Shown here: piece after piece, positions 17,386 to 24,381 of the stretch | Position numbering within the stretch: the first letter of the stretch is position 1 | Layout: each line of letters starts with the position of its first letter | Source: Bacteroidota bacterium | GTDB lineage: Bacteria > Bacteroidota > Bacteroidia > Chitinophagales > LD1 | Assembly: GCA_026391075.1 (NCBI GenBank) | Contig: JAPLES010000024.1 | Coordinates: 47,119 to 85,810 of the forward strand | Direction: 5' to 3' | Length of the DNA: 38,692 bases | The notes under the pieces: generated by a model | Databases searched by the model: none | What the model was told of the DNA's origin: nothing | Seen by the model: the letters and a program-made list of their open reading frames with translations, nothing else | Made by a program: the position numbers and the translations under genes

Positions 17386-18279
17386 TTATAACAAGTACTC
17401 CTTCAAATACGGCTCATACAATTTTTCGTTGCGAAGAATTTCTGCTTGACCTTTTAGTCCTTCAAGTGTTAGTTCCAAACCACGTAACTCCACAGAACCA
17501 TTATTAAACTTCGACAAAAACTGAATTAAAGCATTTGGTTTTTTCTCACGCAACTTAGTGGTGTAGTAACCATAAATAATTCGCTGCAAACTATAAGGCA
17601 ACGGCTGAATGATTCGAAACAGAAAATCGGAAAATCGTTTGTAAGAAAAAAGCTGATTCGCATTAAGCGAAGGGTTTATTTTTTCGGAAGTGAACACAAA
17701 TTTTTCCTTCACTCCTAATCTCTCTTCAATCAGCGAAGTGAAGGCTATAGGATTTTGTCGAAGCATTTCATAAGGCAACACGATTACATTTTCTTCTCCA
17801 AAAATATTTCTGTAGTTAGTAATCGTGCCACTATAGTTCAGCACCGAATTAAAAAATGGACCGAAGTTTTTCAGCAGCACATCAAAATCAAGAACGCCAC
17901 CCACTGATAAATATTCGGCATAAAAAGACTGAAAGAAAGAGGTATAACCACGGGTTACAATCAAAATTTTTGCATGCGGAAATAATCCATAAAGTGTAGC
18001 GACAATTTTTTTCTGATACGCCTCTACATCATAAAGTTTGGTGTTTTTCAAACCCACAATATCGGGCTCGCCTTGCCATGCACTTAAATGTTCTGCACTC
18101 AAAACAAAATATTCGTGCAGTGATTCTAGACTCTCTGCATACTTCGATAAATCGGTAGAATGATAAAAACCTGCTACTGCATTTGGCTGATAAAACATAG
18201 TAGGATGTTTTGCAAACCAATGTTGCAAATAGGTGGAACCCGCCTTCGGAAAACCAATATGAATTAACACCGCTGCCAT
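17386..18279 (-). CDS. Sulfotransferase-family protein
   Basis: A 297-residue protein with the PAPS-binding features of the sulfotransferase fold: the 5'-phosphosulfate loop GFPKAGSTYLQHWF (residues 9-22) and a later 3'-phosphate block with ILIVTRGYTSFFQSFYAEYL, in which Arg and Ser are conserved. It would transfer sulfate from PAPS to an unknown acceptor, for example a glycan or lipid, in the cytoplasm. The acceptor cannot be read from the sequence, and no sulfate-activation genes are nearby. Other proteins of this fold lack activity, so the catalytic call is moderate. It is convergent with rnz and divergent from the toxin-antitoxin pair. Confidence 0.8.
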   Translation of the reverse strand: MAAVLIHIGFPKAGSTYLQHWFAKHPTMFYQPNAVAGFYHSTDLSKYAESLESLHEYFVLSAEHLSAWQGEPDIVGLKNTKLYDVEAYQKKIVATLYGLFPHAKILIVTRGYTSFFQSFYAEYLSVGGVLDFDVLLKNFGPFFNSVLNYSGTITNYRNIFGEENVIVLPYEMLRQNPIAFTSLIEERLGVKEKFVFTSEKINPSLNANQLFSYKRFSDFLFRIIQPLPYSLQRIIYGYYTTKLREKKPNALIQFLSKFNNGSVELRGLELTLEGLKGQAEILRNEKLYEPYLKEYLL

Positions 18280-18359
18280 TGCTCAAACCTACATGAATTT
18301 GTAAAGAAGCAAAATTAGGAATGAGAAAACATGCTTATCTTCGAAATAAAATAAATCGA

Positions 18360-18617
18360 ATGAAAACACTTGCTGTAACCGTTACAAACAAGAAACAAGA
18401 ATTACTTTTTACTCATTTGGCTGATGAATTAGGAATAGAAATTACAGTAGCTAAGTTCAAGCCGCTCTCGACAAAAAATGCTGTATTAGGGATAGGCAGA
18501 AAATTTACTGCGGATGAGTTGAGTGAATATTTAGACCGAACTGCTGGTAGCAGAACAAAAGAAGCTGCAAAAGTAAAGCGCGATTTAAAAGCCCGTCTCG
18601 CAAAAAAAACAAATTAA
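18360..18617 (+). CDS. Putative antitoxin of a ParE-type pair
   Basis: The start at 18360 gives an 85-residue protein, MKTLAVTVTNKKQELL..., with a short N-terminal beta-strand region (AVTVTNKKQ) and a charged helical C-terminus (ELSEYLDRTAGSRTKEAAKVKRDLKARLAKK). The upstream ATG at 18321 adds 13 residues without support. It lies 2 nt before a ParE-like toxin gene, the expected order and spacing for an antitoxin gene. I do not recognise the antitoxin family, so the role rests on position and size. In such pairs the antitoxin binds the toxin and represses the shared promoter; a short upstream region with a TATCTTCG box is present but no palindrome is clear. Confidence 0.6.
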   Translation: MKTLAVTVTNKKQELLFTHLADELGIEITVAKFKPLSTKNAVLGIGRKFTADELSEYLDRTAGSRTKEAAKVKRDLKARLAKKTN

Positions 18618-18619
18618 GA

Positions 18620-18904
18620 ATGAACGTTAATTTTTTGCCTGAAGCTGAAGAGGCATTCTTTGAAATTGGTTCTTGGATAGAAAGCAGGAATACTTCGGAA
18701 AGCGGCATTCGCTTCATAACTAAATTCATTGATAAATTTTCTGCTTACGCATTACCTAACACAAAATATCTTATTTGTAAAAATGAGGAACTTGCAGCAT
18801 TACAACTTCGTTGTGTTGCTATTGACAACTGGGTGGTTGCGTTCAAACAAACAAAAGAAGAATTTGAAGTGCATTATATTTTATATGGGCCTGGATTGAA
18901 ATAA
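18620..18904 (+). CDS. RelE/ParE-family toxin
   Basis: A 94-residue protein with the ParE pattern of an N-terminal helix-hairpin and a C-terminal sheet: NFLPEAEEAFFEIGSWIESRN (residues 4-24), SGIRFITKFIDKF (28-40), then CVAIDNWVVAFKQTKEEFEVHYILYGPGLK. ParE toxins inhibit gyrase, while RelE relatives cut mRNA at the ribosome; the sequence does not decide which. The upstream 85-residue frame is the likely antitoxin. The gene pair is short, tightly spaced and lies between housekeeping genes, and it may be a remnant of a mobile cargo. No transposase or att site was seen near it. Confidence 0.82.
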   Translation: MNVNFLPEAEEAFFEIGSWIESRNTSESGIRFITKFIDKFSAYALPNTKYLICKNEELAALQLRCVAIDNWVVAFKQTKEEFEVHYILYGPGLK

Positions 18905-18953
18905 AAATTTGTTACCGTTCTAACTCCTCTCCCTATTTTCCCAAAACTTTTTC

Positions 18954-18965
18954 GAAGTTTGCGCC
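18954..18965 (+). promoter_or_regulatory. -7-like box abutting gmhA start
   Basis: GAAGTTTGCGCC ends directly at the ATG at 18966. It keeps the TTTG part of the Bacteroidota -7 element but starts with GA instead of TA. If it is the promoter, transcription starts at or next to the start codon, giving a leaderless mRNA. Confidence 0.4.
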
Positions 18966-19547
18966 ATGAGTAAAATCAAATCCATTATTGTAGCATCGGT
19001 TGAAGTGAAGAATAAAATTTTAGCCGATGAACTTTTTATCAAGCGCATTGAAGAAGTTTCGAAACTTATTGCTAACGCTTTTGAAAACGGCCACCGTCTT
19101 TATTTATGTGGTAACGGTGGCAGTGCAGCAGACGCACAGCATCTTGCCGCAGAATTTACCGGCAGGTTTTACAGCGACCGCGAACCACTTCCTGCTGAAG
19201 CATTGCATGTGAACACATCGTTTCTTACTGCGGTTGCAAACGATTATAGTTACGATCAAATTTATGAGCGTGCTATAAAAGCCTATGGTAGAAAAGGCGA
19301 TGTGCTGATTGGCATTTCAACGAGCGGTAACTCCAAAAATATTTTGCTCGCGCAAAAAGAAGCCAAGGAAAGAGGGATGTATGTAATTTCATTTACCGGA
19401 GAAGGTGGTGGGAAAATGAAAGACGTCTGCGACTATCTTTTCAATGTGCCAAGTAACGATACTCCGAGAATACAGGAGAGTCATATCCTTATCGGTCACA
19501 TCATTTGCCAATTGGTAGAGGAACAACTTTTTTCTACAGAAAAATAA
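18966..19547 (+). CDS. gmhA: Sedoheptulose 7-phosphate isomerase
   Basis: GmhA turns sedoheptulose 7-phosphate into D-glycero-D-manno-heptose 7-phosphate, the first step of ADP/GDP-heptose synthesis for lipopolysaccharide or glycans. The 193-residue SIS-domain protein shows LYLCGNGGSAADAQHLAAEFTGRF (residues ~45-68), TAVANDYSYDQIYERAI, the SIS phosphate loop IGISTSGNSKNI and the C-terminal IQESHILIGHIICQLVEEQLF; these match GmhA rather than other SIS proteins. Its partner, a HddC-like nucleotidyltransferase, follows after 6 nt. A GmhB-like phosphatase lies 6 kb away. No heptose kinase gene is visible, so that step must be encoded elsewhere. Confidence 0.93.
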   Translation: MSKIKSIIVASVEVKNKILADELFIKRIEEVSKLIANAFENGHRLYLCGNGGSAADAQHLAAEFTGRFYSDREPLPAEALHVNTSFLTAVANDYSYDQIYERAIKAYGRKGDVLIGISTSGNSKNILLAQKEAKERGMYVISFTGEGGGKMKDVCDYLFNVPSNDTPRIQESHILIGHIICQLVEEQLFSTEK

Positions 19548-19553
19548 TTTCAG

Positions 19554-20270
19554 TTGCCTTTTCAATCATCAATTATCAATCATCAATCATCAATTCCCTG
19601 CATTGTTCTTGCAGGTGGCTTAGGCACTCGTCTTCGCGGAGTGATTAATGATTTGCCGAAACCTATGGCCATGATTAATGGCAACCCATTTCTGCATTAC
19701 GTTTTCGTTTATCTCGCCAGGCAAAAAATTAAAAAGGTAATTCTATCAGTAGGTTACAGAGCTAATGTGATTGAATCTTATTTCGGTGATAATTATTTGG
19801 ATATAGAAATTGTTTACAGTAGAGAAGATGAGCCATTAGGTACGGGAGGCGGAATTAAGAAAGCATTTGAGCTGGTAGATGATTTTGCGTTTGTATTGAA
19901 TGGTGATACTTTTTTTGACGTAGATTTAAATGCGCTGCACAAGTTCCATCTACAAAACGTAGCCGATATTTCCCTTGCCCTGAAACCAATGAAAAGCTTC
20001 GACCGGTACGGAACTGTTCAACTACGGGAGAATAGAATCATAAATTTTGTAGAGAAAAAATTTTTAGCCGAAGGGCTCATCAACGGTGGCGTTTATTTTT
20101 TCGGCAAAAATATTTTTGAAAATATTGACCAAGAAAAATTCTCTTTCGAAAAAGAAGTTTTGGAGAAATTGGTTTCGCAAAAAAAACTCTGCGGAAAAAT
20201 CTACAACGATTACTTCATTGACATCGGTATTCCTGAAGATTATGCGAAAGCGCAGCAGCAGATGAAATAA
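19554..20270 (+). CDS. HddC-like heptose-1-phosphate nucleotidyltransferase
   Basis: Belongs to the sugar-phosphate nucleotidyltransferase family. The signature IVLAGGLGTRLRGVINDLPKPM starts near residue 16, followed by the metal/substrate motif VLNGDTFFDVD (~112-122) and the late FIDIGIPEDYAKAQQ. With gmhA it would make GDP- or ADP-D,D-heptose, hence the HddC reading, but a generic NDP-sugar role cannot be ruled out. The start is odd: the only in-frame candidate is a TTG at 19554, and the first ~14 residues are encoded by a heptamer tract (19562-19596) that reads SIINHQSS-like. Family members begin almost directly at 'xxxxIVLAGG'. The real start may be TTG, a rare ATT, or the gene may rely on coupling to gmhA. 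Confidence 0.82.
   Translation: MPFQSSIINHQSSIPCIVLAGGLGTRLRGVINDLPKPMAMINGNPFLHYVFVYLARQKIKKVILSVGYRANVIESYFGDNYLDIEIVYSREDEPLGTGGGIKKAFELVDDFAFVLNGDTFFDVDLNALHKFHLQNVADISLALKPMKSFDRYGTVQLRENRIINFVEKKFLAEGLINGGVYFFGKNIFENIDQEKFSFEKEVLEKLVSQKKLCGKIYNDYFIDIGIPEDYAKAQQQMK
19562..19596. repeat. Degenerate heptamer tandem tract (TCAATCA-type)
   Basis: Five units: tcaatca, tcaatta, tcaatca, tcaatca, tcaattc. The tract lies at the apparent 5' end of the hddC-like gene, 15 nt after the gmhA stop. It may have displaced the original start codon. Confidence 0.8.
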
Positions 20271-20273
20271 GTA

Positions 20274-21158
20274 TTACGCTTTTGCGCCTGCGCTCAACAC
20301 CTTTGCCATGGTTTCACCAATAGCAGCAGGCGAATCAACTACGGTGATTCCACACTCACGCATGATTTGCATTTTAGCAGCAGCAGTATCATCTTTTCCG
20401 CCAATGATTGCACCGGCATGTCCCATTCTTCTTCCGGCAGGTGCTGTTTGTCCGGCTATGAAACCTACTACGGGTTTGCGGTTGTTATCTTTTATCCAAC
20501 GTGCTGCATCTGCTTCCAGCGATCCACCAATTTCACCAATCATAATAATGCCATCAGTATTGGGGTCGTTCATAAAAAGTTCAACGGCTTCTTTTGTAGT
20601 AGTCCCAATAATCGGATCACCACCAATACCAATTGCAGTAGAAACTCCGAGACCGGCTTTCACCACTTGGTCGGCTGCTTCGTAAGTTAGGGTTCCGCTT
20701 TTTGAAACAATTCCTATTCTTCCTTTTTTGAAAACGAAGCCGGGCATAATTCCAACTTTTGCTTCTTCAGGAGTAATTACTCCGGGGCAATTTGGTCCCA
20801 CTAATCTTGTGCATTTATTACTCAAATAACTTTTTGCTTTCACCATATCCTGCACCGGAATTCCTTCGGTAATGCAAACTACTAGTTCAATTCCTGCATC
20901 GGCCGCTTCCATAATAGCATCGGCTGCAAAAGCCGGTGGCACAAAAATAATACTCACGTTGCAGCCTGTTGTTTTGCGCGCATCTGCCACGGTGTTGAAC
21001 ACCGGTTTATCCAAATGTTTTTCACCTCCTTTTCCTGGAGTAACTCCTGCTACTACATTAGTTCCGTAAGCAATCATTTGCTCGGCATGAAAACTTCCTT
21101 CTTTGCCGGTGAAACCCTGCACTACAATTTTCGAATTCTTGTTTACTAAAACGCTCAT
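20274..21158 (-). CDS. sucD: Succinyl-CoA synthetase alpha subunit
   Basis: The alpha subunit of the TCA-cycle enzyme that makes succinate and ATP/GTP from succinyl-CoA. The 294-residue protein has the CoA-binding region [21 protein letters not shown] (16-36) and [15 protein letters not shown] (121-130), KSGTLTYEA (153-161), and the phospho-histidine motif [13 protein letters not shown] with His247, the equivalent of E. coli His246. Full length. The beta subunit gene (sucC) is not adjacent, which is common in Bacteroidota. It is the last gene in a possible run mlaE, mlaF, sucD, but a heptamer tract and 60 nt separate it from mlaF, so it may have its own promoter. Confidence 0.96.
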   Translation of the reverse strand: MSVLVNKNSKIVVQGFTGKEGSFHAEQMIAYGTNVVAGVTPGKGGEKHLDKPVFNTVADARKTTGCNVSIIFVPPAFAADAIMEAADAGIELVVCITEGIPVQDMVKAKSYLSNKCTRLVGPNCPGVITPEEAKVGIMPGFVFKKGRIGIVSKSGTLTYEAADQVVKAGLGVSTAIGIGGDPIIGTTTKEAVELFMNDPNTDGIIMIGEIGGSLEADAARWIKDNNRKPVVGFIAGQTAPAGRRMGHAGAIIGGKDDTAAAKMQIMRECGITVVDSPAAIGETMAKVLSAGAKA

Positions 21159-21161
21159 TGA

Positions 21162-21218
21162 ATTGAATATTTAAAATTGAATATTGAATTGACTGCTAAC
21201 TGCCGCTGCCTACTGCGG
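21162..21218. repeat. Two adjacent heptamer tracts (ATTGAAT and ACTGC-type)
   Basis: Units attgaat (21162), atttaaa (21169), attgaat (21176) and attgaat (21183) are followed by gactgct (21191), aactgcc, gctgcct and actgcgg (to 21218). Period 7 holds in both halves, but the unit changes. The tract fills the space between sucD and mlaF and ends at the mlaF stop. Confidence 0.8.
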
Positions 21219-21977
21219 CTAATACTTTGCATTCCTCCTTAGGTCTTTTAAAAAATCGCTGGCGAATATAAAATCAAAAAGTTCCCCGTCAGTAATCTCC
21301 ATAATTTGCTTGTTCGTTCCTTCCCAGTATTTCAAACCCTCATGCAGGAACACCACTTTATCTCCGATACCCATTACGCTATTCATATCGTGTGTATTGA
21401 TAACGGTGGTCATGTTGTACTCCAATGTAATCTCTTTGATGAGGTGGTCGATTACAATCGCAGTTTTTGGGTCAAGTCCGCTATTGGGTTCATCGCAAAA
21501 AAGATACTTAGGATTCATTACGATAGCGCGTGCAATACCTACACGTTTCTTCATTCCTCCTGAAAGTTCACCGGGATATTTTTTATTGGTGTTTGGTAAG
21601 TTCACTCTTCCCAAACAAAAGTTTACGCGCTCCAATTTTTCTGCCGCGGTTTGGTTAGTAAACATATCGAGCGGAAACTGGACGTTCTCTTCAACCGTCA
21701 ACGAATCGAACAAAGCAGTGCCTTGAAAAAGCATTCCTATTTCTCTGCGAATATCCTTACGCGCATGAAAATCCATCTCGGTAATATTTCTTCCATCATA
21801 CATAATGGTTCCTTCATCGGGTTCAAACAAACCCACCATACATTTTAGTGTAACAGTTTTTCCGGAACCCGATTTACCAATGATGAGATTACACTTGCCG
21901 TTTTCAAACGAAGCAGAAATGCCCTTCAACACTTGTTGAGAGCCAAAATTTTTCTTTATGTTTTTTATTTCTATCAC
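21219..21977 (-). CDS. mlaF: Lipid-transport ABC ATPase
   Basis: The ATPase of a Mla-type importer that moves lipids between inner and outer membranes. It is a 252-residue nucleotide-binding domain with Walker A GKSGSGKT (34-41), the ABC signature LSGGMKKRVGIARAI, Walker B YLFCDEPNSGLDP, and the GTALFDSLTVEENVQFPL region typical of MlaF. Its start overlaps the mlaE stop by four bases, showing translational coupling. The substrate-binding MlaD and the periplasmic MlaC/B genes usually found beside mlaFE in proteobacteria are absent here. Confidence 0.92.
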   Translation of the reverse strand: MIEIKNIKKNFGSQQVLKGISASFENGKCNLIIGKSGSGKTVTLKCMVGLFEPDEGTIMYDGRNITEMDFHARKDIRREIGMLFQGTALFDSLTVEENVQFPLDMFTNQTAAEKLERVNFCLGRVNLPNTNKKYPGELSGGMKKRVGIARAIVMNPKYLFCDEPNSGLDPKTAIVIDHLIKEITLEYNMTTVINTHDMNSVMGIGDKVVFLHEGLKYWEGTNKQIMEITDGELFDFIFASDFLKDLRRNAKY

Positions 21978-22717
21978 AGTAGGAGGAAGGCTACAAAAAA
22001 GTTTACAATCATCATTACGATAGAACTAAGTACCACTGCTTGTGTAGAAGACTTTCCAATTTCCACCGCTCCGCCCTGGACGGTAAATCCTTTGTAACAG
22101 GAAATAGATGAAAGTGTGAAACCAAATAAGACTGCTTTAACCAGCATGATAAAAACATCGTAGCCGTCAAAGCCATCCTGCACACCACGAAAATATTCTG
22201 TAGTAGAAAAGAAGCCACCCAAGAGACCGGCTCCCCAACCACCTACAATACCAAGTGCCACAGCTATAACCACCAACATTGGAACCACAATAACCGAAGC
22301 CGCAATTTTGGGTCCTATTAAATAAGCGGGTGTATTCACGCCCATTATTTCATAAGCATCTATCTGTTCAGAAATTCTCATCGTTCCTAATTCCGAAGCA
22401 ATGTTTGAACCCACTTTGCCTGCAAGTAGAAGCGCAGAAACAGTTGGCGCTAGTTCGAGAATCATTCCTTTACGCACAATAGAACCTATCCACCACATTG
22501 GCACTAGGCTGATAGAGCGAAACTGGTACGCAAACTGAACGGCACTTACGCCACCAATAAAAGTAGATACAATGGCAATAATTGGCAGTGAGCCCACACC
22601 AATATCCTTTGCCTGACGAAAGGTTTCTTTCCAATACATCTGCGCTTTTTCGGGCTTCGAAAAAGCACTGTACATCAACGTCAGAAACCCGCCTAACTGT
22701 TCAAAAATTTTCAACAT
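21974..22717 (-). CDS. mlaE: Lipid-transport ABC permease
   Basis: The membrane permease partner of MlaF. The start at 22717 gives MLKIFEQLGGFLTLMYSAFSK, and the protein (247 residues) has at least five hydrophobic segments. Typical MlaE motifs include GVGSLPIIAIVSTFIGGVSAVQFAYQF, ELGTMRISEQIDAYEIMGVNT and YLIGPKIAASVIVVPML. A longer frame starts at 22750, but the -7-like TTTCTTAGCACC lies between the two ATGs, which argues for 22717. It is divergent from the SDR gene. The pair mlaE-mlaF is translationally coupled. Confidence 0.9.
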   Translation of the reverse strand: MLKIFEQLGGFLTLMYSAFSKPEKAQMYWKETFRQAKDIGVGSLPIIAIVSTFIGGVSAVQFAYQFRSISLVPMWWIGSIVRKGMILELAPTVSALLLAGKVGSNIASELGTMRISEQIDAYEIMGVNTPAYLIGPKIAASVIVVPMLVVIAVALGIVGGWGAGLLGGFFSTTEYFRGVQDGFDGYDVFIMLVKAVLFGFTLSSISCYKGFTVQGGAVEIGKSSTQAVVLSSIVMMIVNFFVAFLLL

Positions 22718-22795
22718 AGTGAGGGTGCTAAGAAAGGAAAATTTTGACAATGCTAGGAAGTGATAAGAAGATAATGCGGCTACGTGGTAAAGTTT

Positions 22796-22807
22796 TAAGT
22801 TAGCACC
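22796..22807 (+). promoter_or_regulatory. -7-like box abutting the SDR start
   Basis: TAAGTTAGCACC ends directly at the ATG at 22808. It differs from TAnnTTTG by one base and carries the GCACC seen elsewhere in this window. If used, the mRNA is leaderless or nearly so. No -33 TTTG at the usual distance is clear. Confidence 0.4.
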
Positions 22808-23509
22808 ATGAATAAGAAGATTGTAATTACTGGTGCTACCAAAGGAATTGGCAGAGCTATTGCCGAAAAGTTTGGAAGCGAAGGTTGGGATTTGGCAGTG
22901 TGTGCGCGTTCACAAAGGGACTTAGACGAAATGAATTCATCCCTCGTGCTTCGTTCATCGAGACTCGTCACTTTTGTTTGTGATGTAAGTAAACCTAAAG
23001 AAGTAAAAGCATTTGCCGAAAAAATTCTGAATGAATTTGGCGCGGTAGAGATAATTGTAAACAACGCTGGCGTTTTTATTCCCGGTCAAGTTATCAATGA
23101 AAAAGAAGGAACTTTAGAAAAGTTGATGGAAACAAATCTCTATAGTGCTTATTATTTAAGCAGAATGTTGTTGCCGAAAATGCTGGAGAAAAGAAGCGGA
23201 CATATTTTTAATCTCTGTTCGGTAGCAAGTATTCAAGCCTATCCGAATGGTGGTTCTTATTCCATCTCGAAATTTGCTTTGCTTGGTTTGTCGAAGGCGT
23301 TACGCGAAGAATTAAAAGAATATCATATTAAGGTGACGGCCTTAATTGCAGGAGCAACTTATACCGATTCGTGGAGCCAAAGCAATTTGCCTGAATCAAG
23401 ATTTATGAAAGCCGAAGACATTGCACAAGCGGTTTGGGATGTTTACCATCTTTCTGAAAACACCGTTGTGGAAGAAATTTTATTGCGACCAATGCAAGGC
23501 GATATTTAA
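22808..23509 (+). CDS. Short-chain dehydrogenase/reductase
   Basis: A 233-residue classical SDR. The cofactor motif TGATKGIG (8-15), NNAG (85-88), and the catalytic Ser138, Tyr151 and Lys155 (YSISK) are all present at the expected spacing. An RS pair after the second strand (ARSQRDLDEM) suggests NADP(H) preference. The substrate is not evident; 3-ketoacyl-ACP reductases and many sugar or sterol reductases share this shape. It reads divergently from mlaE, and no metabolic neighbours give a clue. Its ATG has no Shine-Dalgarno sequence but directly follows a -7-like box. Confidence 0.88.
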   Translation: MNKKIVITGATKGIGRAIAEKFGSEGWDLAVCARSQRDLDEMNSSLVLRSSRLVTFVCDVSKPKEVKAFAEKILNEFGAVEIIVNNAGVFIPGQVINEKEGTLEKLMETNLYSAYYLSRMLLPKMLEKRSGHIFNLCSVASIQAYPNGGSYSISKFALLGLSKALREELKEYHIKVTALIAGATYTDSWSQSNLPESRFMKAEDIAQAVWDVYHLSENTVVEEILLRPMQGDI

Positions 23510-23556
23510 TGACGGCATGACTCGCCTACCTCATACCTGGCTTAGTCAAGCCATCA
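23510..23556 (+). terminator. Imperfect inverted repeat after the SDR gene
   Basis: TGACGGCATGACTCGCC (23510-23526) and GGCTTAGTCAAGCCATCA (23539-23556) pair over most of their length with one bulge and two mismatches. It follows the SDR stop immediately. There is only a short T-rich stretch after it, so terminator use is uncertain; it may be another repeat family. Confidence 0.4.
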
Positions 23557-23654
23557 TTTGTTACTAAAATCTTGTTAATCTTGTCTGCTTCAAACCGAAA
23601 AATTTGAAAGCAGAAAACAGAAAATTACTTTTGAAAACAAATTCAACTATTTAT

Positions 23655-24221
23655 ATGAAAAAGATTTTTGCCTCACTCCTTATTCTAGCTGTTGCATTTA
23701 GTGCAAATGCTCAGGGAAAAAAAACTGAAACTAAAGAAGTAAAAAAAGCAGTTGTTGCACCTGTTGATCATTCGCACGATGGACATAATCATGGTGGTAC
23801 TGTTGCTCCGAATCCGGAAGAAAAAAAGGCTGAAACGCCACCAAATCCAAATGCGGCTACCATCATTTTGAAAGAAGAAAATTATCTTTTTGGCGAAGTG
23901 CCCGAGGGTCCTCAAGTAACGCACGAATTCAAATTTAGCAATACGGGCAAAGAGCCATTGATTCTTTCAAACGTTCATGCAAGTTGCGGATGCACTACAC
24001 CCAGCTGGCCCAAAGAACCAATTTTGCCCGGCAAAGAATCAACCATACTGGTTACTTACAACACACAAGGTAGACCAGGACCTTTCACCAAATCAATTAC
24101 CATTACTTCAAACGCAAACGAACCCAATAAAGTAATTTACATTAAAGGCGAAGTAGTAAAAGCAGAACCGGAAAAATCAGTTCCATTGGAGCAGCCAAGT
24201 TTGTTGACACCAAAAAATTAA
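23655..24221 (+). CDS. Exported DUF1573 protein with His-rich stretch
   Basis: The start at 23655 gives MKKIFASLLILAVAFSANAQ, a clear signal peptide; the longer frame from 23604 adds an unlikely N-terminus. After a low-complexity Lys/Ala region and a His-rich stretch (DHSHDGHNHGG, residues ~37-47) comes DUF1573, an immunoglobulin-like fold: FGEVPEGPQVTHEFKFSNTG, then the family's ILSNVHASCGCTTP motif, GKESTILVTYNTQGRPGPFTKSITI and VIYIKGEV. The CGC cysteines are a hallmark of this family. Its function is not known. The histidines could bind metal, which is a guess. The gene is alone and ends at a strong terminator. Confidence 0.85.
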   Translation: MKKIFASLLILAVAFSANAQGKKTETKEVKKAVVAPVDHSHDGHNHGGTVAPNPEEKKAETPPNPNAATIILKEENYLFGEVPEGPQVTHEFKFSNTGKEPLILSNVHASCGCTTPSWPKEPILPGKESTILVTYNTQGRPGPFTKSITITSNANEPNKVIYIKGEVVKAEPEKSVPLEQPSLLTPKN

Positions 24222-24222
24222 A

Positions 24223-24257
24223 CCTCACCTTAACCCTCTCCTGCCGCGAAGGCGAGA
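24223..24257. repeat. CCTCACC...CCCTCTCC repeat fragment
   Basis: CCTCACCTTAACCCTCTCC starts two nt after the DUF1573 stop. It matches the minus strand of the element at 35400-35430 (CCTCACCCTGCCCTCTCC), here with its second arm degraded. Two copies in 39 kb suggest a dispersed family. Confidence 0.55.
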
Positions 24258-24283
24258 TGAAACAAAACTAGAGTGAACAATAC

Positions 24284-24320
24284 AAAAAACTCTGCTGTAA
24301 CGAAACGGCAGAGTTTTTTT
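24284..24320 (+). terminator. Intrinsic terminator after the DUF1573 gene
   Basis: AAAAAACTCTGC (24284-24295) and GCAGAGTTTTTT (24308-24319) pair perfectly, and the stem can extend inward through a G-U pair. A T run follows. It lies 60 nt before the aminotransferase start. Confidence 0.85.
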
Positions 24321-24381
24321 ATTTCTTCGCGCGGTATTTCATTTACTCATTTTCTAATTTCCGAATTCACTCATTCTCGTT

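Noticed and set aside
22718-22750. Longer start of mlaE
   Set aside because: The -7-like TTTCTTAGCACC lies between this ATG and the next, so 22717 is more likely.
23510-23556. Inverted repeat as a REP copy
   Set aside because: Its arms (GGCTTAGTCAAGCC) do not match the REP-like arms of this window.
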